Shown here piece after piece: positions 13,322 to 25,705 of a stretch of 64,000 nucleotides of DNA. Each line of letters opens with the position of its first letter. Within the stretch, counting starts at the first letter, position 1. The notes under the pieces are model-generated. The model was not told the DNA's origin. It made no database searches and saw only the letters and a program-made list of their open reading frames with translations. A program made the translations under genes and the position numbers. This DNA is from Branchiostoma belcheri (lineage: Eukaryota > Chordata > Leptocardii > Amphioxiformes > Branchiostomatidae), in the NCBI RefSeq assembly GCF_001625305.1, contig NW_017802780.1:623557-687556 (forward strand), in the 5' to 3' direction.

Positions 13322-13803
13322 GTAGGCTTTTTCTTCGATTTTAAGAAATAGAAGGGGAACGGAAATTCTTTACAGTACACTATTCAGTAACAGGATATTT
13401 GACTTTTTTCAGTTAAAAGGCTCTGATAATATAGTAAAATCACTCTTTGTTCAAAAATGAATTCACATAAATCCAATGTCACCTCGATCAGTGATGGCCG
13501 AGCGTGCAGGGGGACAGACAATATAAAAGGTAACTCAATATTGCACAATGTACGTATACATAAAATCATATTTATAATGCGTCTGAGGAACTTAGTGTCA
13601 ATATTCACATTTCCCTTGACTTTCCCAGGGCGTCGATTGAGACACGGAACTCGGGTCACCTAGAAAAATGTTACAAATACACAATGCTATGTAGTATTCA
13701 TTCCCCGAACTAATATATCAATAGCAAAAAGCAGAATGATGTTGGGAAACATTATAGCAATCTGCAAATTAAAATCAAAATACATGTTCCTTTTGTTTAA
13801 TAG

Positions 13804-13997
13804 AGTACAGAATGTGACAAGCCCAGCTCTAGAACACTGCGAGCTACCCACGAGGCTTCGCACAAAGAGAGGCTTCTTTGAAGACATAACGTTCCTCCTG
13901 TCAGCCCCTGGTGTGGACTGGAAAAGAATCATCGGGTCTTCAACAATAGGCGCTTCCTTTGGAGTGACTGTGAAGAATGGCCTAGACCTTAAAATAG
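13804..13997 (+). CDS. Exon 6: R-T-K-R convertase-type site and start of next domain
   Basis: The acceptor is gtttaatag and the donor is gtatgt. R-T-K-R is at 13859-13870 followed by G, which fits the furin consensus R-X-K/R-R. Downstream is D-W-K-R-I-I-G-S-S and A-S-F-G-V, beta-like sequence of the kind that follows the helical domain in LLTPs. Cleavage itself is inferred. The exon ends in phase 1. Confidence 0.85.
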
Positions 13998-14004
13998 GTA
14001 TGTA

Positions 14005-14460
14005 AAAACTTCTCTTGCCCAAATGTCGGTTAGATACAAAGGTGTCACCTTATGGAATGAACTAACTCCAGCCCTAAAGAATCCTACCTTGTCTCATCTC
14101 TCACTTAAACAAGCTTTGAAAAACCATCTGATTCACGAACCTAGCCCCCTGTAGTAGTTTTATTTAGTGTTTTCTCCTATTATAACTCATACCAATTATT
14201 ATCATTACCTTATTTTCATTGTCATTAACTTATACCTTACATTATTTCATTATCCTTATTGTATTATTTCCATTTTCTATTGTATTATTTCCATTTATTA
14301 ATTATATTTAATTTTGTATAGTTTAGAGGAGGAGGGCCTAGTATAAGCACGCCATGCTTCTCCCCTTCTCCTGCACCTGTTTTATCATTGTTTTTATATT
14401 ATTATTGTCCGTCTTGTTAATGTGCAAACAATAAAATCAATCAAATCAATCAAAAATCAA
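14005..14460 (+). mobile_element. 5'-truncated LINE, reverse transcriptase C-terminus and 3' tail
   Basis: An open frame starting within 10 bases of the exon 6 donor encodes Y-K-G-V-T-L-W-N-E-L and a closing helix, then stops at 14152-14154. This is the typical end of a Jockey/CR1/L2-type ORF2. An AT-rich 3' UTR follows, with a tail made of repeated atcaa units at 14435-14460. Confidence 0.75.
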
Positions 14461-14956
14461 ATATGTATCTGTGTATGTATTCCATGTGGAAATGTATTTG
14501 CTATTTGGGGCTGTGGACAACATGCATTGTATTAGTCCGTATTTATTGTCATTATGTGGCGTAACACAGAGTTGACCAAATGCAGTGTCCTTGAAGACGT
14601 GGTTAAATATCATTTCACAATCTATAAGACATAAACTGTCGGTGTTTTAGTAGCCTAACTGCAAGTTTCTTAATCATCGCAAGTGGCAGCGGTAAGCAAG
14701 CAAAGTTCAGCCAGATGGAATGCACCATTTGTACATGTATGCATACTTACAGGACACCATGTGGTTAAGTCAGTAAGTTGCCAAATATGTTTTTATGTGC
14801 CATTTGTTGGCGATCTGTGGTTTGTGGCTTGTGCACGTGGGTTTCAACATTTGTTACTTAACTCCGGATAATGTGGAACATATAGGAAATACATTATTAA
14901 GACCTTGTTTATGTTAATGTAGCTGATCATGTCAAAAAATGTCTTCTCTTCAACAG

Positions 14957-15102
14957 CGCCCCTCAGCGGCCATTTTAAAGCCAACAGCCACAACGAGATC
15001 TTTGCCAGGGTCCACCTGGGCATGCTGGGTATTAACCTTGACCTTCTGGTGGTGAGAATGTGCTTCAAAGGAGAAACATCCTACAACCTTAACCTACTGC
15101 AG
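14957..15102 (+). CDS. Exon 7: beta-type region after the convertase site
   Basis: The acceptor is cttcaacag and the donor is gtgtgt. The peptide continues exon 6 in phase and includes H-L-G-M-L-G-I-N-L-D-L-L-V and one Cys (R-M-C-F-K-G). It ends in phase 0. Confidence 0.85.
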
Positions 15103-15509
15103 GTGTGTGAAGTGTTGTTTGAAGACTATATTTCACTAATTTAAGTGGAATTGTTAAGCTTACACGGTCAAAGCAACCAAACGCGTACACCTACAACGTA
15201 ATGGTTCAGTCATAGAAATACCGAATTTAGCGGTTTTAACCCGTTCTTCACAAACCGTTTTTTATTTAGCCCACTTTGAACGAAAATCAACAGTTTAATG
15301 GTTTAAATCCGATTTTCAAAAACCACTGAAGGCGTTTTAAGATTTTTTTTCGCCGAAAACATGGTCTGAACGCTAAGGGTTTATTCAACTGGTTTTTAGG
15401 TCAAAATTCCATGTTCACGGGGTCAGCATCCAGACGGTGGTTGACCTCCAAGCATTTTGATTGACTTGTTTTGAGTTCGTTTCCACTTCTTTTCCATGTT
15501 TTTCTTAAT

Positions 15510-15686
15510 TGCCTTCGACTGAAGGCTATGCCTTCGGAGAAGGCTATGAAATCGCTTTTGCACTGTTTGGCAGATTAGGCACGATAACTCTTGAAGGCAA
15601 GGTCCGAGGTTCACGATTTTTAGCAGGCAGGTCGATTTGGGAGTGACCATTTTCAAGGCTAAAAATNNNNNNNNNNNNNNNNNNNN

Positions 15687-15718
<32 letters not shown>

Positions 15719-16027
15719 CCACACACACACAGACAAACGCTACTGAAAACATAACCTTCTTGGCGAAGGTAATTAAGGCCATCTTTACAATACCAGTTAA
15801 TAGAAGGGCCTGGGTCCCAGTTGTAATTGGTTGTTTTCAAGAGCGGATGTGCGGCAAGCACATCTTTCTTTGCCTTCGACTGAAGGCTATGCCTTCGGAG
15901 AAGGCTATGAAATCGCTTTTGCACTGTTTGGCAGATTAGGCACGATAACTCTTGAAGGCAAGGTCCGAGGTTCACGATTTTTAGCAGGCAGGTCGATTTG
16001 GGAGTGACCATTTTCAAGGCTAAAAAT
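15510..16027. repeat. 157 bp direct duplication around an assembly gap
   Basis: Bases 15510-15666 recur at 15871-16027. The first copy runs straight into 20 N (15667-15686), then an (AC)n stretch at 15687-15732. This pattern is expected when two overlapping contigs or haplotypes are joined without merging. Confidence 0.85.
15667..15686. other. Assembly gap (20 N)
   Basis: A run of 20 N. True length is unknown. It sits in the intron between exons 7 and 8. Confidence 0.99.
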
Positions 16028-16480
16028 GGGCTTCGTGGGGGGTTCCTAAGTCACTGTAGTTGACCTTGGTTTTTGGTGTTTTTTCCTTGTCATCAAGATA
16101 TCTCGAGTATCCATAAATGGATGTAAATGATATAAATGATTTTTAGTGGGCAAGTTACCGTTTAAAAAGACCAAGGTCAAGTTCAAAGATGGGCCCCGTG
16201 GGGGTTTCTATGTCACTGCAGTTGACCTTTGTTTTTTGTGTTTTTTCTTGTGAGCAAGATAACTCAAGAATCATTAAATGGATGTTCATGTTTTTTAGTT
16301 GGCAAGTTACCATTGGCAATACCAAGGTCAAGTTCGGATATGGGCTTCGTGGGGGGTCCCCACGTCATTGAATTAGAAAGTACTGCAGCGAAACTTCTGG
16401 TTTTTACATTTCGTGACCTGGACGTGCTAGGGTCATGATTTTTAGATGGTAGGTAGCTCTCGTGCTCAGAAAAAAGTGCC
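16028..16480. repeat. Dispersed 'ataactcaagaat' repeat, internally tandem
   Basis: Blocks reading gggcttcgtgggg, then tcactgcagttgacctt, then agataactcaagaat recur about every 160-170 bp. They end with a 'gctagggtcatga' segment. The same family appears at 23575, 25893, 31030 and 35290. Classification is unknown. Confidence 0.6.
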
Positions 16481-18100
16481 ATAAGTTTGCGCCCCGTAGC
16501 AGCTTGTTTGGGAAATGCAGAGGCATTTGTTTGAAAATGTTTGAAGTAGGATAGCTCAAGAACCGGTTGACGGATTGTTGTTATTTTTGGTATCTTGGTA
16601 GCTTAAGTGATGCTTGACCTAATTTGCTGAATATTTTGCAAATCACGATTTAATTTACATAATTAATGACAGAAGTCTATATATTTGCTGGGTTCTATGA
16701 TAACACAATTAAAATGGTGGCATATGTAATCAAGAGGAAGAGATTTTCATTATGTAAATTGTGACTTAATGTGATTAATCTGTAGTAGGCTGTGTGTTGA
16801 TATAATAGAACAATTTGTATTCCCTTTATAAGTATAGGCAAAGGTTTTGACCTGGTATATAGGACAGTGTAGTCAGGGTTAAGTAGGTTATGGTAACAAA
16901 ATGACAGCAAGGGTTTAGAGTTGTTTGTTGAAATAATAGTAATCCTGAAGTGTTCTTTTAAGAAGCGAAGCTACCCTGGAAAAAGCGAGGTAGTAATGTA
17001 TATTACAAATAGGTATAATGTGAAGTGTTTGAAAGAACATAACAAGTGCCTGTTAAACTTTTTGTAATTAGTGGACCATGAGACAGCATTCGAAGTGCAC
17101 GGTTTTTACTATATGGTAAGTTTAACATGACTAGTTATGCGTTTAGTTTTAAAAGTTGTACGATAGTAGAGCCACTTTAAAGAAGTATTTGTCGTCTGGT
17201 TTGTTTTTAGCACAAAACTAGATAGGAAGGTCTCTGTTCGTTCTATGTTAAGATAATAGATAGTGTGAACTAGATTCAGGTAAAAACAACACTGGCAGCG
17301 TGTAGAGTTTGTTGAAACAACAGCACCCGTGAAGTGTCCTTATAACAAGAGTCTTATTTGTTCAGGCAACAGGCCTGACAAGTTAGTACTGTATATCAAA
17401 ATAGATGCTAGTTATGACACTTGGGCGCTTTTAAAATCATATCCAGTTGGTTAAGTAACTGTTATTTTGCATATCTTATTACTTGGATGTTTAACCATTA
17501 CCACCACGTGCACATTCTGTGTGATTTCTATATGCTTGTCAGTAAATTCACCAATGATTACATTAGTTGCTTTTTGAAGGTTCTTGCCCCTGACTCACTA
17601 AAAACATTACCTCTTTGTTTCACAAACCACCAGCCTTTTAGCCTGACTCTTTCATCAGATCGCTTAAAGAAACTATGGGTTGTTTTCAAGGGCAAAGGGC
17701 AAATCCATGTGACACATCTGGTACACTGACTGTCTATCACATGGGCACCGTTCAATATAACATCGGGGGTGGGTGGGGTGGTAATGCACACATGTCTGTG
17801 AATAATATAACATCCATATCATGGTACTATATTGTGCAAGGCATTCATAAGATGACACATAAAATACGGGGCAAGTATTCGGTTTCCAATTACACAAAAG
17901 CAAGTTGAAGTGGTGGAAAAGTTACATAGTCAGCAAGTAAAACAGGCCCTCGGCACTACATTAATTTCCATATGAGAACAGACTGAGGGCTTAATTGTCA
18001 ACTTCATATGTAACTTCGTGAAGAATTTATCAATTCTTTCAATTATGTCCTGCAGGCCCAATTGTAACCTCAGTCCTGAAGTTCCAGTCCTTACCCTTGA
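16481..18100. other. Intron sequence, nothing recognised
   Basis: This is part of the 4.5 kb intron between exons 7 and 8. It is AT-rich with no open frame that looks coding and no clear repeat. Confidence 0.4.
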
Positions 18101-18119
18101 ACCCCCTTAAGTCCGGGTC

Positions 18120-18370
18120 TGCCTAAATACCTCAACCGACCTCAACCGACCGCGTAATGGGTTAATATGCAGTATACATGGGCCAACAACCCTTTCCAAC
18201 GCTCTGGATACATTGTCTATGCTTGTATGAATGAAATTTAAAAGCATGAAGGAAGAGATCGACATCCAACTATTGAAATAAATGATCTGTTAGCCCATGT
18301 ACACTGAATATTAACCCATTACGCGGTCGGTTGAGGCCGGTTGAGGTAACGGTTGAGGTATTTAGGCATA
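18120..18370. mobile_element. Foldback MITE, ~250 bp
   Basis: The left end gcctaaatacctcaaccg is mirrored by the right end cggttgaggtatttaggc. The arms continue through cgaccgcgtaatgggttaat and its complement, giving a hairpin of about 65 bp per arm. Confidence 0.8.
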
Positions 18371-19164
18371 CCGTTACGTCCAGCAGTCCCGGTCCTATTT
18401 ATGCTTTAGTCTTGCAGTCCCGGTCCCATTTATGTTTCAGTCCTGCAGTCCCAGTGCTATTTATCACTGTATTAACTTATAAATATCATCAATAACAACA
18501 ATAAACATCTACACAAAAATACTACCATATACAAACAAAAACACCCACCAAAACAATATCACACAGTCGAAGGCATGAGCCCTACGAACTCTAGTTTTGC
18601 TATGACATCACCATGTGTAACCTGGTCGGTTGAAGAGACCAAGCGCCTGGTATTGCTGAAGAGCATTAGTCGCCTAAACTGGTGGGGGTGGGCGTGAGCT
18701 GTACCGAAACAAAAATGTTTACCTGGAAATGTGAGTCAAGTCAAGTCAAGATATTGACCGGACAGGATTTTTACAAAACCGGTCATGTAAAATCTGGTAT
18801 GAACGCTGTATATCTTAGCCTGGTTTTCCCTCGCTACTTATTTAGAGGTTTCAACAGAATTTTGAAAGTCTAGTATGAAGTCGCAACAGTAGAAGATCAA
18901 CTTTGGTCGGGTATGCCGAACGGTATGATCAAGTGTTGTTCCCATGTTTCAATCCCTGCATCACGAAAGCTGAATTGTCTACTTATTTAGTCATGTATAT
19001 AGATTTTTTTGTTAGCCCTTCCCCCAAGACCTCAATACAAAGAGGCCTACAGGCATATAATGAATAAGAAATTGTTTCAAACAAGCAAACATAAATGTAC
19101 AGACTAGCGCCATCAAAAGAAATACTTCCGCCTTCTCCACTGAATATTGGATAAAAATATAAAA

Positions 19165-19562
19165 TACAACACGGGTATTCCGTATCGCCCGAGGTTTCAT
19201 CCCGACCGCGCGTCGGATCGCCCGACGGCCGGAGGGAGATCCAACCCGCGGGAGGGGAGGGCTGCAGCTGGGACCCAGGGTGATGCGTAAGACACCGTGT
19301 TCTATTTTATTTATGTCATACCTACACAAGAAAACGCGCCTTTCAATGCAAAATGAGCGAAAATTTTCTGTCCCTAAACCCAAGAAATGGAACAACATCA
19401 ATTCCAACGTCCGAATTTTGTATTCGAATTTTCGAAAGCGGTGCACGCGGAAAGCGGCGAGACGCGCTCGAATCGTTCTGTGGAACATTTCGAAACCCGG
19501 GCCGTACGCGTAAATAAGTCCGGGCCGTACCGTATAGTACGGCCGGGTCCGGAACACCCTTA
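19165..19562. mobile_element. GC-rich element directly upstream of exon 8
   Basis: A sharp rise in GC content with CpG-rich runs (gaccgcgcgtcgg, gggccgtacg) occurs inside AT-rich intron. The ends are weakly similar in inverted orientation (gggtattccg on the left, cggaacaccc on the right). It stops about 37 bases before exon 8. Confidence 0.4.
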
Positions 19563-19599
19563 TCAAACGTATGGCATAATGTGTAATATCTTTTTCCAG

Positions 19600-19776
19600 G
19601 AATTTGACGTTGACGAGATCAAGCGGCTTGTGTCCCAGTTCGACAGCGTTGTGACTAAGATCTACAGCAACATGGAGAAGGGCATCAACGCACTGAAGGA
19701 TGTGATCACAGGAGACCCTGACATCATCGGGATGTTTGAGGACCTCGGAACTGTTATTGAACAGCTACCTGAAAAG
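19600..19776 (+). CDS. Exon 8: helical region
   Basis: The acceptor is tttttccag and the donor is gtgtgt, phase 0 at both ends. The peptide is a charged helix (D-E-I-K-R-L-V-S-Q-F-D) followed by a second helix. No Cys. Domain unassigned. Confidence 0.85.
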
Positions 19777-19854
19777 GTGTGTATTAGAGGGTTCATCTGC
19801 TCAACAATTTGTAAGAAAACTGTGGGGGTAACTCTTTTTTCCCGATAGCCGCTA

Positions 19855-20300
19855 TAACCGCCCTTCAGCGTAGAACACAAGCTTTGTTGGGACGCAGCGA
19901 ATTGTTGCCAATGGATTTGCTATTCGAACAGGTATAATCTGTATCTGTATCTGTATAGCCGGTATAACCGCCTTTCGGCGTAACACACCAGCTTCGCAGG
20001 CACGCGGCGCGGCGGCAGCTGGCTATATTATACCGATCGACTTGTTACACCTAACCCTTGAACTTCTAGCTCTAGACATTGTTTAAAGCTATCTATTGAC
20101 AGTGCCCCTACTGTACTTGGTGACAGTGAGTTCCACTCTGCGATAGTTCTAGGAAAGAATGAATTCTTGAACACCTCAATCCTTGGTTGATAACTCTGGT
20201 CTATCAGTGTTGGCGCCCGAGACGCGACGCCAAATATATGTTCAAGTGAATCAAGTCCCTTACAAATTATACAAAGACCTTCCAAATATAGCACTACGAA
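19855..20300 (-). mobile_element. LINE 3' end (L2/CR1-like), minus strand
   Basis: On the minus strand 20294-20028 encodes the reverse-transcriptase tail pattern S-F-F-P-R-T-I-A-E-W-N-S-L. The 3' UTR gcgaagctggtgtgttacgc and ataccggctatacagatac follows, with a second partial UTR copy at 19855-19940. Frame breaks further upstream show that it is dead. Confidence 0.75.
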
Positions 20301-21187
20301 AATCTGTTGTCCAAGTTACTAGTGTAACGACACGTCGTTCTATGATTCCTAGATTACAATATCTATACTAGTATACGGTTGTCCTCCCCACACAGATACG
20401 TTACTCGTACTCGTCGCCCTCCCCACTCGGTACGTGGCGGTTTACAAGACAGTAAAAATTGATTCAAAATCTAAAAATGCCACCATTTATCGGTTTTACA
20501 AGTCCACAATACGTTCAAGTATTACTTGTGGGCTAATCTAGAACAAAAATCCAAGCAAATTAGTACAATAAGACGTAAAAATGGGAAAATACTCGGGAGC
20601 TCTCGTGTTTGCTGCCGCTCACCTCCGCGCCTGCGCACAAATATCTAATAGTTAGAGTTACAGTTTTTATTAGCATGCAAAGTATAGTGCCATATATTTA
20701 GCCATCGTTTTGTCAAAGAAACAGCATTTTACTATTATTGGGGTTTAACAGTCACGTATAGATCAAAAGTTAGTAAACATTCATCGCTTCTGTTCCTGCA
20801 ATTCGTCCTCGGGAACGACTTTGTATACGTGTGTTTGTGTGTGAACTTGAAAAGGCAATGATGAATCATAAGTTACCTCTATTCCAATATAGAACAATGA
20901 CTATTTTCACATGTAACCATTTAAGAAAGGAACATAGTAAGATATCAAGGAAGGGTACCTCATTAGCACATCATTGAAGTGGAAATGTCATTACATCATA
21001 GTGAAATGGCACTAAACGGCAAGGATTTACACTTATAATTTACGTAAAAGTCAACAATATCATATATAAATCATGCATTATAATGCATAATACAAGGCAA
21101 CGTGCTAGAATCGCTGTCGAAAGATCTTTTGTCAAAGTTAACTACTAGTTATGAGATCATGGATCTCTAGTGTTGTGTGTTTTGCAG

Positions 21188-21346
21188 GCGTTTGAACTGC
21201 GTGATGCAGTGGAAAACTCACTCCACACACTGGGGCAGTTTGACCCAGCAGACTGGCCTGAACCTGCCCAGCCTATCATACAGATGGTGATGGGAGTCAT
21301 CAACACATACCAACAAATCAAGAGTGACATTCTGGGCTTCTACAAT
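21188..21346 (+). CDS. Exon 9: helical region
   Basis: The acceptor is tttgcag and the donor is gtaaga, phase 0 at both ends. It encodes an amphipathic helix, a W-P-E-P-A-Q-P turn and another helix. No Cys. Confidence 0.85.
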
Positions 21347-21560
21347 GTAAGACAATTCACAAATTTACATGTCAAAATTGTTGAATATGGTCGCTGTTGC
21401 AAAAGGCTGATTTGTACAATGTAAATCTGTGAAGTTTGTTCCTCATTCTGCGATTAAAAAAACAAGAATATTGTAAATTTTATCAATTTTAAGGGGCTAC
21501 TTGCTTTTTGTTTATTCAAATTGTAATAAGAGAATTGGAGCCTTTTTAATGAGTAACAAC

Positions 21561-21731
21561 TGTGTCCATGATATTACCAGGGTCCATGATATCGCCACCT
21601 TGAGAAACAGTGTGCTTCAAGATATTTTTTACTGCAACATACCTTTGGTATGCACTCCTTAACGCATCAAATGTACATACCTTTTTCTCAAGGTGGCGAT
21701 ATTATGGACCCTGGTGATATTATGGACACAG
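21561..21731. mobile_element. Hairpin MITE, ~170 bp
   Basis: The left arm tgtccatgatattaccaggg is mirrored by ccctggtgatattatggaca. The arms are about 47 bp around a ~75 bp centre. Confidence 0.75.
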
Positions 21732-21919
21732 ATGGTATTTTAATTTTTAAAAAAATGTACAAATTGTTCAAAGTTTTAGAAATGATGTCAAAGTTTCTGT
21801 AATGCGTGTATAAAAAATACACGGTCACTGACCATTTTGCAATAGAACAAAATGTAAAATATGTTTGAAAAGCAAAAATTGTATTAGTTTCTGTACTTTT
21901 GTAACCCGGTTTACCCACC

Positions 21920-23205
21920 CTTTAGTGCAATACACACGATTTGCAGGCACTCAGCATCGGATGACTTATCACGCATAACCTTTCCACTGCAAGTGTTATT
22001 TAACCCTAAACAGTACACTTGGGGTCCGCGCGGACCCCAGCACTATACATTCTGTAATATCTTTTTTTTTTCTAAAGATTTTTTCTGAAATTTTAGGTAA
22101 TTGTCACCCACAAAGTTGTCTCTCAATACAGTGCAGAAAAATCCGTTTCTACTATTTATGAAAAAATTATATCTGATTTTCTTTTGGGGTCCGCGCGGAC
22201 CCCAGCCGGCTTTCGATCATAATGGATACACTGGCGTTCTTATACATTACCTTATTTCCGTTTTTATATGTTTTTATGCACTCATCGTATGTCTACCAAG
22301 TTTTCAGAGAATGGTGTAGTAATAGAATTAAATTTTAATAACTTTGGTGTAATTATGACGTCATATGACGTCAGAGCTAATAATATAGTCCGCCATATTG
22401 GATTTTGACCAATGACGTCATCAAATTAGCATATTATATGCATATTAAATGATTTAACTCATCTTTAATTATGTTAGATGTTATTAATGTTGGAAAAGAA
22501 GTGTAATTTAATATAAAACTCAGAAAATTTTTATGTTTAAACCAAAATTACTTCTATTGTCAAAAAAATGCCTGCTAGAAACCCGTTGCCATGGCAACAC
22601 AAAAAAACATCAACTTACTAGTATTAAACAAATATGGATTTTTTCCAGAGACATTTTAGGAAAGGTCTCCAAATTTGATACTTCTAGCGCAAGCCGTTTA
22701 GCCGCTATCTGAGATCAAAGTTGGGCCTCAAAAGCCCCTTCAGTCTGAAATGGGTTTAAAAATTGGGTATTTTTTCTTGTCTTCTTTTCTTTACCAAAAA
22801 AATAGAAAAAGTTCAAAATGTATGAGGTTCCCACATCAGTTTGCAAAACAATTGAGCTGGTAGCATGTTGATAATTTCTAAAAATTAGCAAAAATACTGT
22901 TCAAGGGTCCACGCGGACCCCAGGTGTACAGATTAATCAGTCCGGGAAGGTGTTCTGTTGAGGGTTAAAGATGCTATTTGCATGTAGGCATCCCCATACC
23001 GTTCTTGGTGACAGGGAGTCCATCTATTTTGTACATTATGAGTAGTCTGGCGCCATGTGTAGTCTGGACATTTATATTTTGTATTCAGGTATAAACCACT
23101 TTCTAGATATGTTTTCATTTTGATGACACTAGCACTCCTTCGGTAGTTGTTTGTACTAAATAACAGCTGACAGCAGTCATTAGTGACCTCATGCGTTAAC
23201 TGCAT
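21920..23205 (-). mobile_element. LINE remnant split by a piggyBac-like MITE
   Basis: On the minus strand 23205-22970 carries frame-shifted reverse-transcriptase tail sequence (N-N-Y-R-R-S-A-S-V). LINE 3' UTR sequence related to 19940-20000 lies at 21965-21920. The TTAA-flanked MITE at 22004-22964 sits between them. Confidence 0.6.
22004..22964 (+). mobile_element. piggyBac-like MITE, copy 1 (961 bp)
   Basis: The ends are CCCTAAACAG and CTGTTGAGGG, flanked on both sides by TTAA (22000-22003 and 22965-22968). The TTAA target and CCC start are hallmarks of piggyBac elements. The interior repeats the palindrome GGGGTCCGCGCGGACCCC and has no transposase frame. Copy 2 is at 42331-43311. Confidence 0.85.
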
Positions 23206-23224
23206 TTCATTTGCTCGACATCAG

Positions 23225-23367
23225 GCGGTGAACATGGGTATCAGGGTTGACCTACCCTGGGCAGCTGAGCAGATCTGGGGAGCCATCACTACCATGATAG
23301 AGGCCCTGAATGACGTGTTCAGCAACCCAAAGGGTGCCCTAAGCGATATATTCAAAAGTGTCTTCAG
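23225..23367 (+). CDS. Exon 10: helical region
   Basis: The acceptor is cgacatcag and the donor is gtacat. It starts in phase 0 and ends in phase 2. It contains L-P-W-A-A-E-Q-I-W-G and a long helix. No Cys. Confidence 0.85.
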
Positions 23368-23574
23368 GTACATCGCATTCTTCCCACAGACTGCATTACT
23401 GTTTATTTAAATTCAAAACGCTACTAAATGTTTTAATTATGGGTTTTAGGCTATATGATACCACCAAACTTTTAAGATGAACTGTACTCACTGTAGTTTC
23501 CAAAGCATATTACACATGAGCTTTCAAGTCAAGTTTCTTAGCTTTGTAAAATGACTTTTATGTGACCAGCGATG

Positions 23575-23850
23575 TTTACCTCCATGAAATGTGTCATGGA
23601 GGTTATATTTTCAGTTGCGTTTATCTGTCCGTCTATCCGTCTGTATGTTGGTCAACAAGATAACTCAAGAACGCCTGGATGGATTGGTTTCATACTTGGT
23701 GTGTTGGTAGGGTGTGACGAAAACTGGAAATGATGAGATTTTGGTCCCCCTAGTGGCTTCCCTTGATACTGCAGCGCAACTTACGGTTTTGATATCTCGC
23801 GATCTGGACATGCTAGGGTCATGAAATTTTGACACCTTGACACCTTTTTT
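23575..23850. repeat. Dispersed 'ataactcaagaac' repeat
   Basis: It begins with a short inverted repeat (ctccatgaaatgtgtcatggag). It continues through aagataactcaagaacgcc and ends with gctagggtcatgaaatttt. Related fragments lie at 16028-16480, 25893-26050, 31030-31190 and 35290-35420. Confidence 0.6.
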
Positions 23851-23979
23851 TAAACACACGGTTTTACACTACACTGCATTTCCATAAAGTTGTGACATGC
23901 ACTTAAAAGCACTGTCTTGTAGTGCCTGGGCGAAAATGTCATGCACCTGTTATGTCATATTAATGTCGGCTTTTCCCAG

Positions 23980-24047
23980 GTTGATTCAAGCTGTTACCAA
24001 GCTTATAGAGCGGAAGAATGAGATCATGGGCTATGTGTACCCAAATG
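23980..24047 (+). CDS. Exon 11: short helical exon
   Basis: The acceptor is ttttcccag and the donor is gtaagt. It encodes one helix (L-I-Q-A-V-T-K-L-I-E-R-K) and ends in phase 1. Phase agrees on both sides. Confidence 0.8.
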
Positions 24048-24842
24048 GTAAGTCATCGAATCAGTACTTTTCCACATGTTTTATGTTAATGACATTGCTC
24101 TTTATTCCACCAGGTCCCCTAAATTTTAAGGGCAAGTGTTATTCAGGCTTTCACATGATACCTGGAACTGGATAACTGAAGTAATGGGTACTGATCTTGC
24201 ATCTTGAAGTATATTCTTATATACTGGTAGTCTTAAGGTAACATTACATTAATTGTTGTAACCACGTGTAATAAGTATTAAACTTTCACCGTTAGCAGAT
24301 TTAGTATGCACACATTGACAACCTTGCTGCCAAAGTAATCAGGCCAGATGTTTTTATTTTAATTATGTTTGTTTTGGTGTATATTGATTTTGTCACCAGT
24401 CAGGCAAGATTTGCAGTGTTATTGTTTAGTTTGATGATTTCTATGTTTGACATTACCATCTTATAGGTTAAAAAATTATTCTTTCCTTTTTAACATTACT
24501 TTTTATTTCCACTTATAGGTTGAATTTCCAAACTTAGAAGTCTGCTAAACCTAAAAGTTGGTAAACCATAAATTATATTATGTGCCCCCAATCCTGCCAG
24601 CTTAACAGCCAGATTGCGAACCATTTTACCCCCTGTCATCTTGTCCGTCGATATCTTTCCCTACTTATGTGCTGTCAATGTTTTTGATGTCAAGACAAAC
24701 AGATACACATATTTATAGCTTAGTGCCTCAAAGAAAACTTCTGTATCTGGAATTGAATAAACAACAGACAGAGATGTTTCTATCCTTATATGTTAGTTCC
24801 ATCATTAATTACTGGTCCTAATTCTCCACTATTGTCCTGCAG
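24048..24842. other. Intron, nothing recognised
   Basis: AT-rich intron sequence with no clear repeat or second gene. Confidence 0.4.
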
Positions 24843-24994
24843 GTGACTGGCCGTATTGGTTTGACCTAGGCGGACTTGCAGCTGAGGTTGCAGACAATAT
24901 CACAACAGCACTGGAGACCAGCCAGGCTATAGGAGAAGCCTGGGTGTCTGAAATCACACAGGATCCAGTTAAACATGTATTAGGAAAGAGTGAG
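24843..24994 (+). CDS. Exon 12: helical region
   Basis: The acceptor is tcctgcag and the donor is gtacat. It begins D-W-P-Y-W-F-D-L-G-G-L-A, then a helix, and ends in phase 0. The G-x-W-P start resembles the opening of the later H segments. Confidence 0.85.
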
Positions 24995-25705
24995 GTACAT
25001 TTTATTCTTATTGATATCAATTTTTAGTTTTGATTATTAGCACGCCTTTGAATAAGTGTTTATGATAAAGTGAAAAGAATTTGATGCATAATAATTTTCC
25101 TCTGCGTATCAATTGTGCACTTATTCCCTATGTGTGGAGAGCATTTAAGTTTCACAGAGAGAGATAAAACAGAAACATTAGTAATTACAATCAACATGAC
25201 ATCATACGTTTTAAGATGGAAATGTTTGAGCACATGGATGTACATGATTTGTACATGTTTAGTACTAGGTACAACAGATCGAGTACATTAAAATAAACAA
25301 ACTTTGTCATATAGATTATCTAATACAAAATAGAGTTCTTTTTAAAACAACAAGACTTTCCAAACCCCTTAATTCGTAACGACATATTGAAAACTAGCAG
25401 ACTAGTTAGCAGTTGAGGTAGATTCGTCTGGTTGTCTTTAAAGAATAACATTAGATAGATAGACAGCATAAACCAAAAATAAGTTGTTTGTTACGACACC
25501 ATAACCATATCATTGGTTATGAAATCCTATAAACACAGGAACCAATGGGGTTACCGATAGAGCACTCTGTGCCTCATTTATTGGTGATAGGGAATGCCCA
25601 ATACATGTATTACGACATCGCATACAACTCTTGGGATAGATCATTAATTATCTTTAAGTATTATTAATACTAAGTTTATGTTATATTTGTGACCTTTCAT
25701 ATTAG
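24995..25705. other. Intron, nothing recognised
   Basis: AT-rich intron sequence. No element or coding signal was identified. Confidence 0.4.

Noticed and set aside
15423..16017. Minus-strand frames spanning the N run and AC repeat
   Set aside because: They read through unknown bases and microsatellite inside a duplicated repeat.
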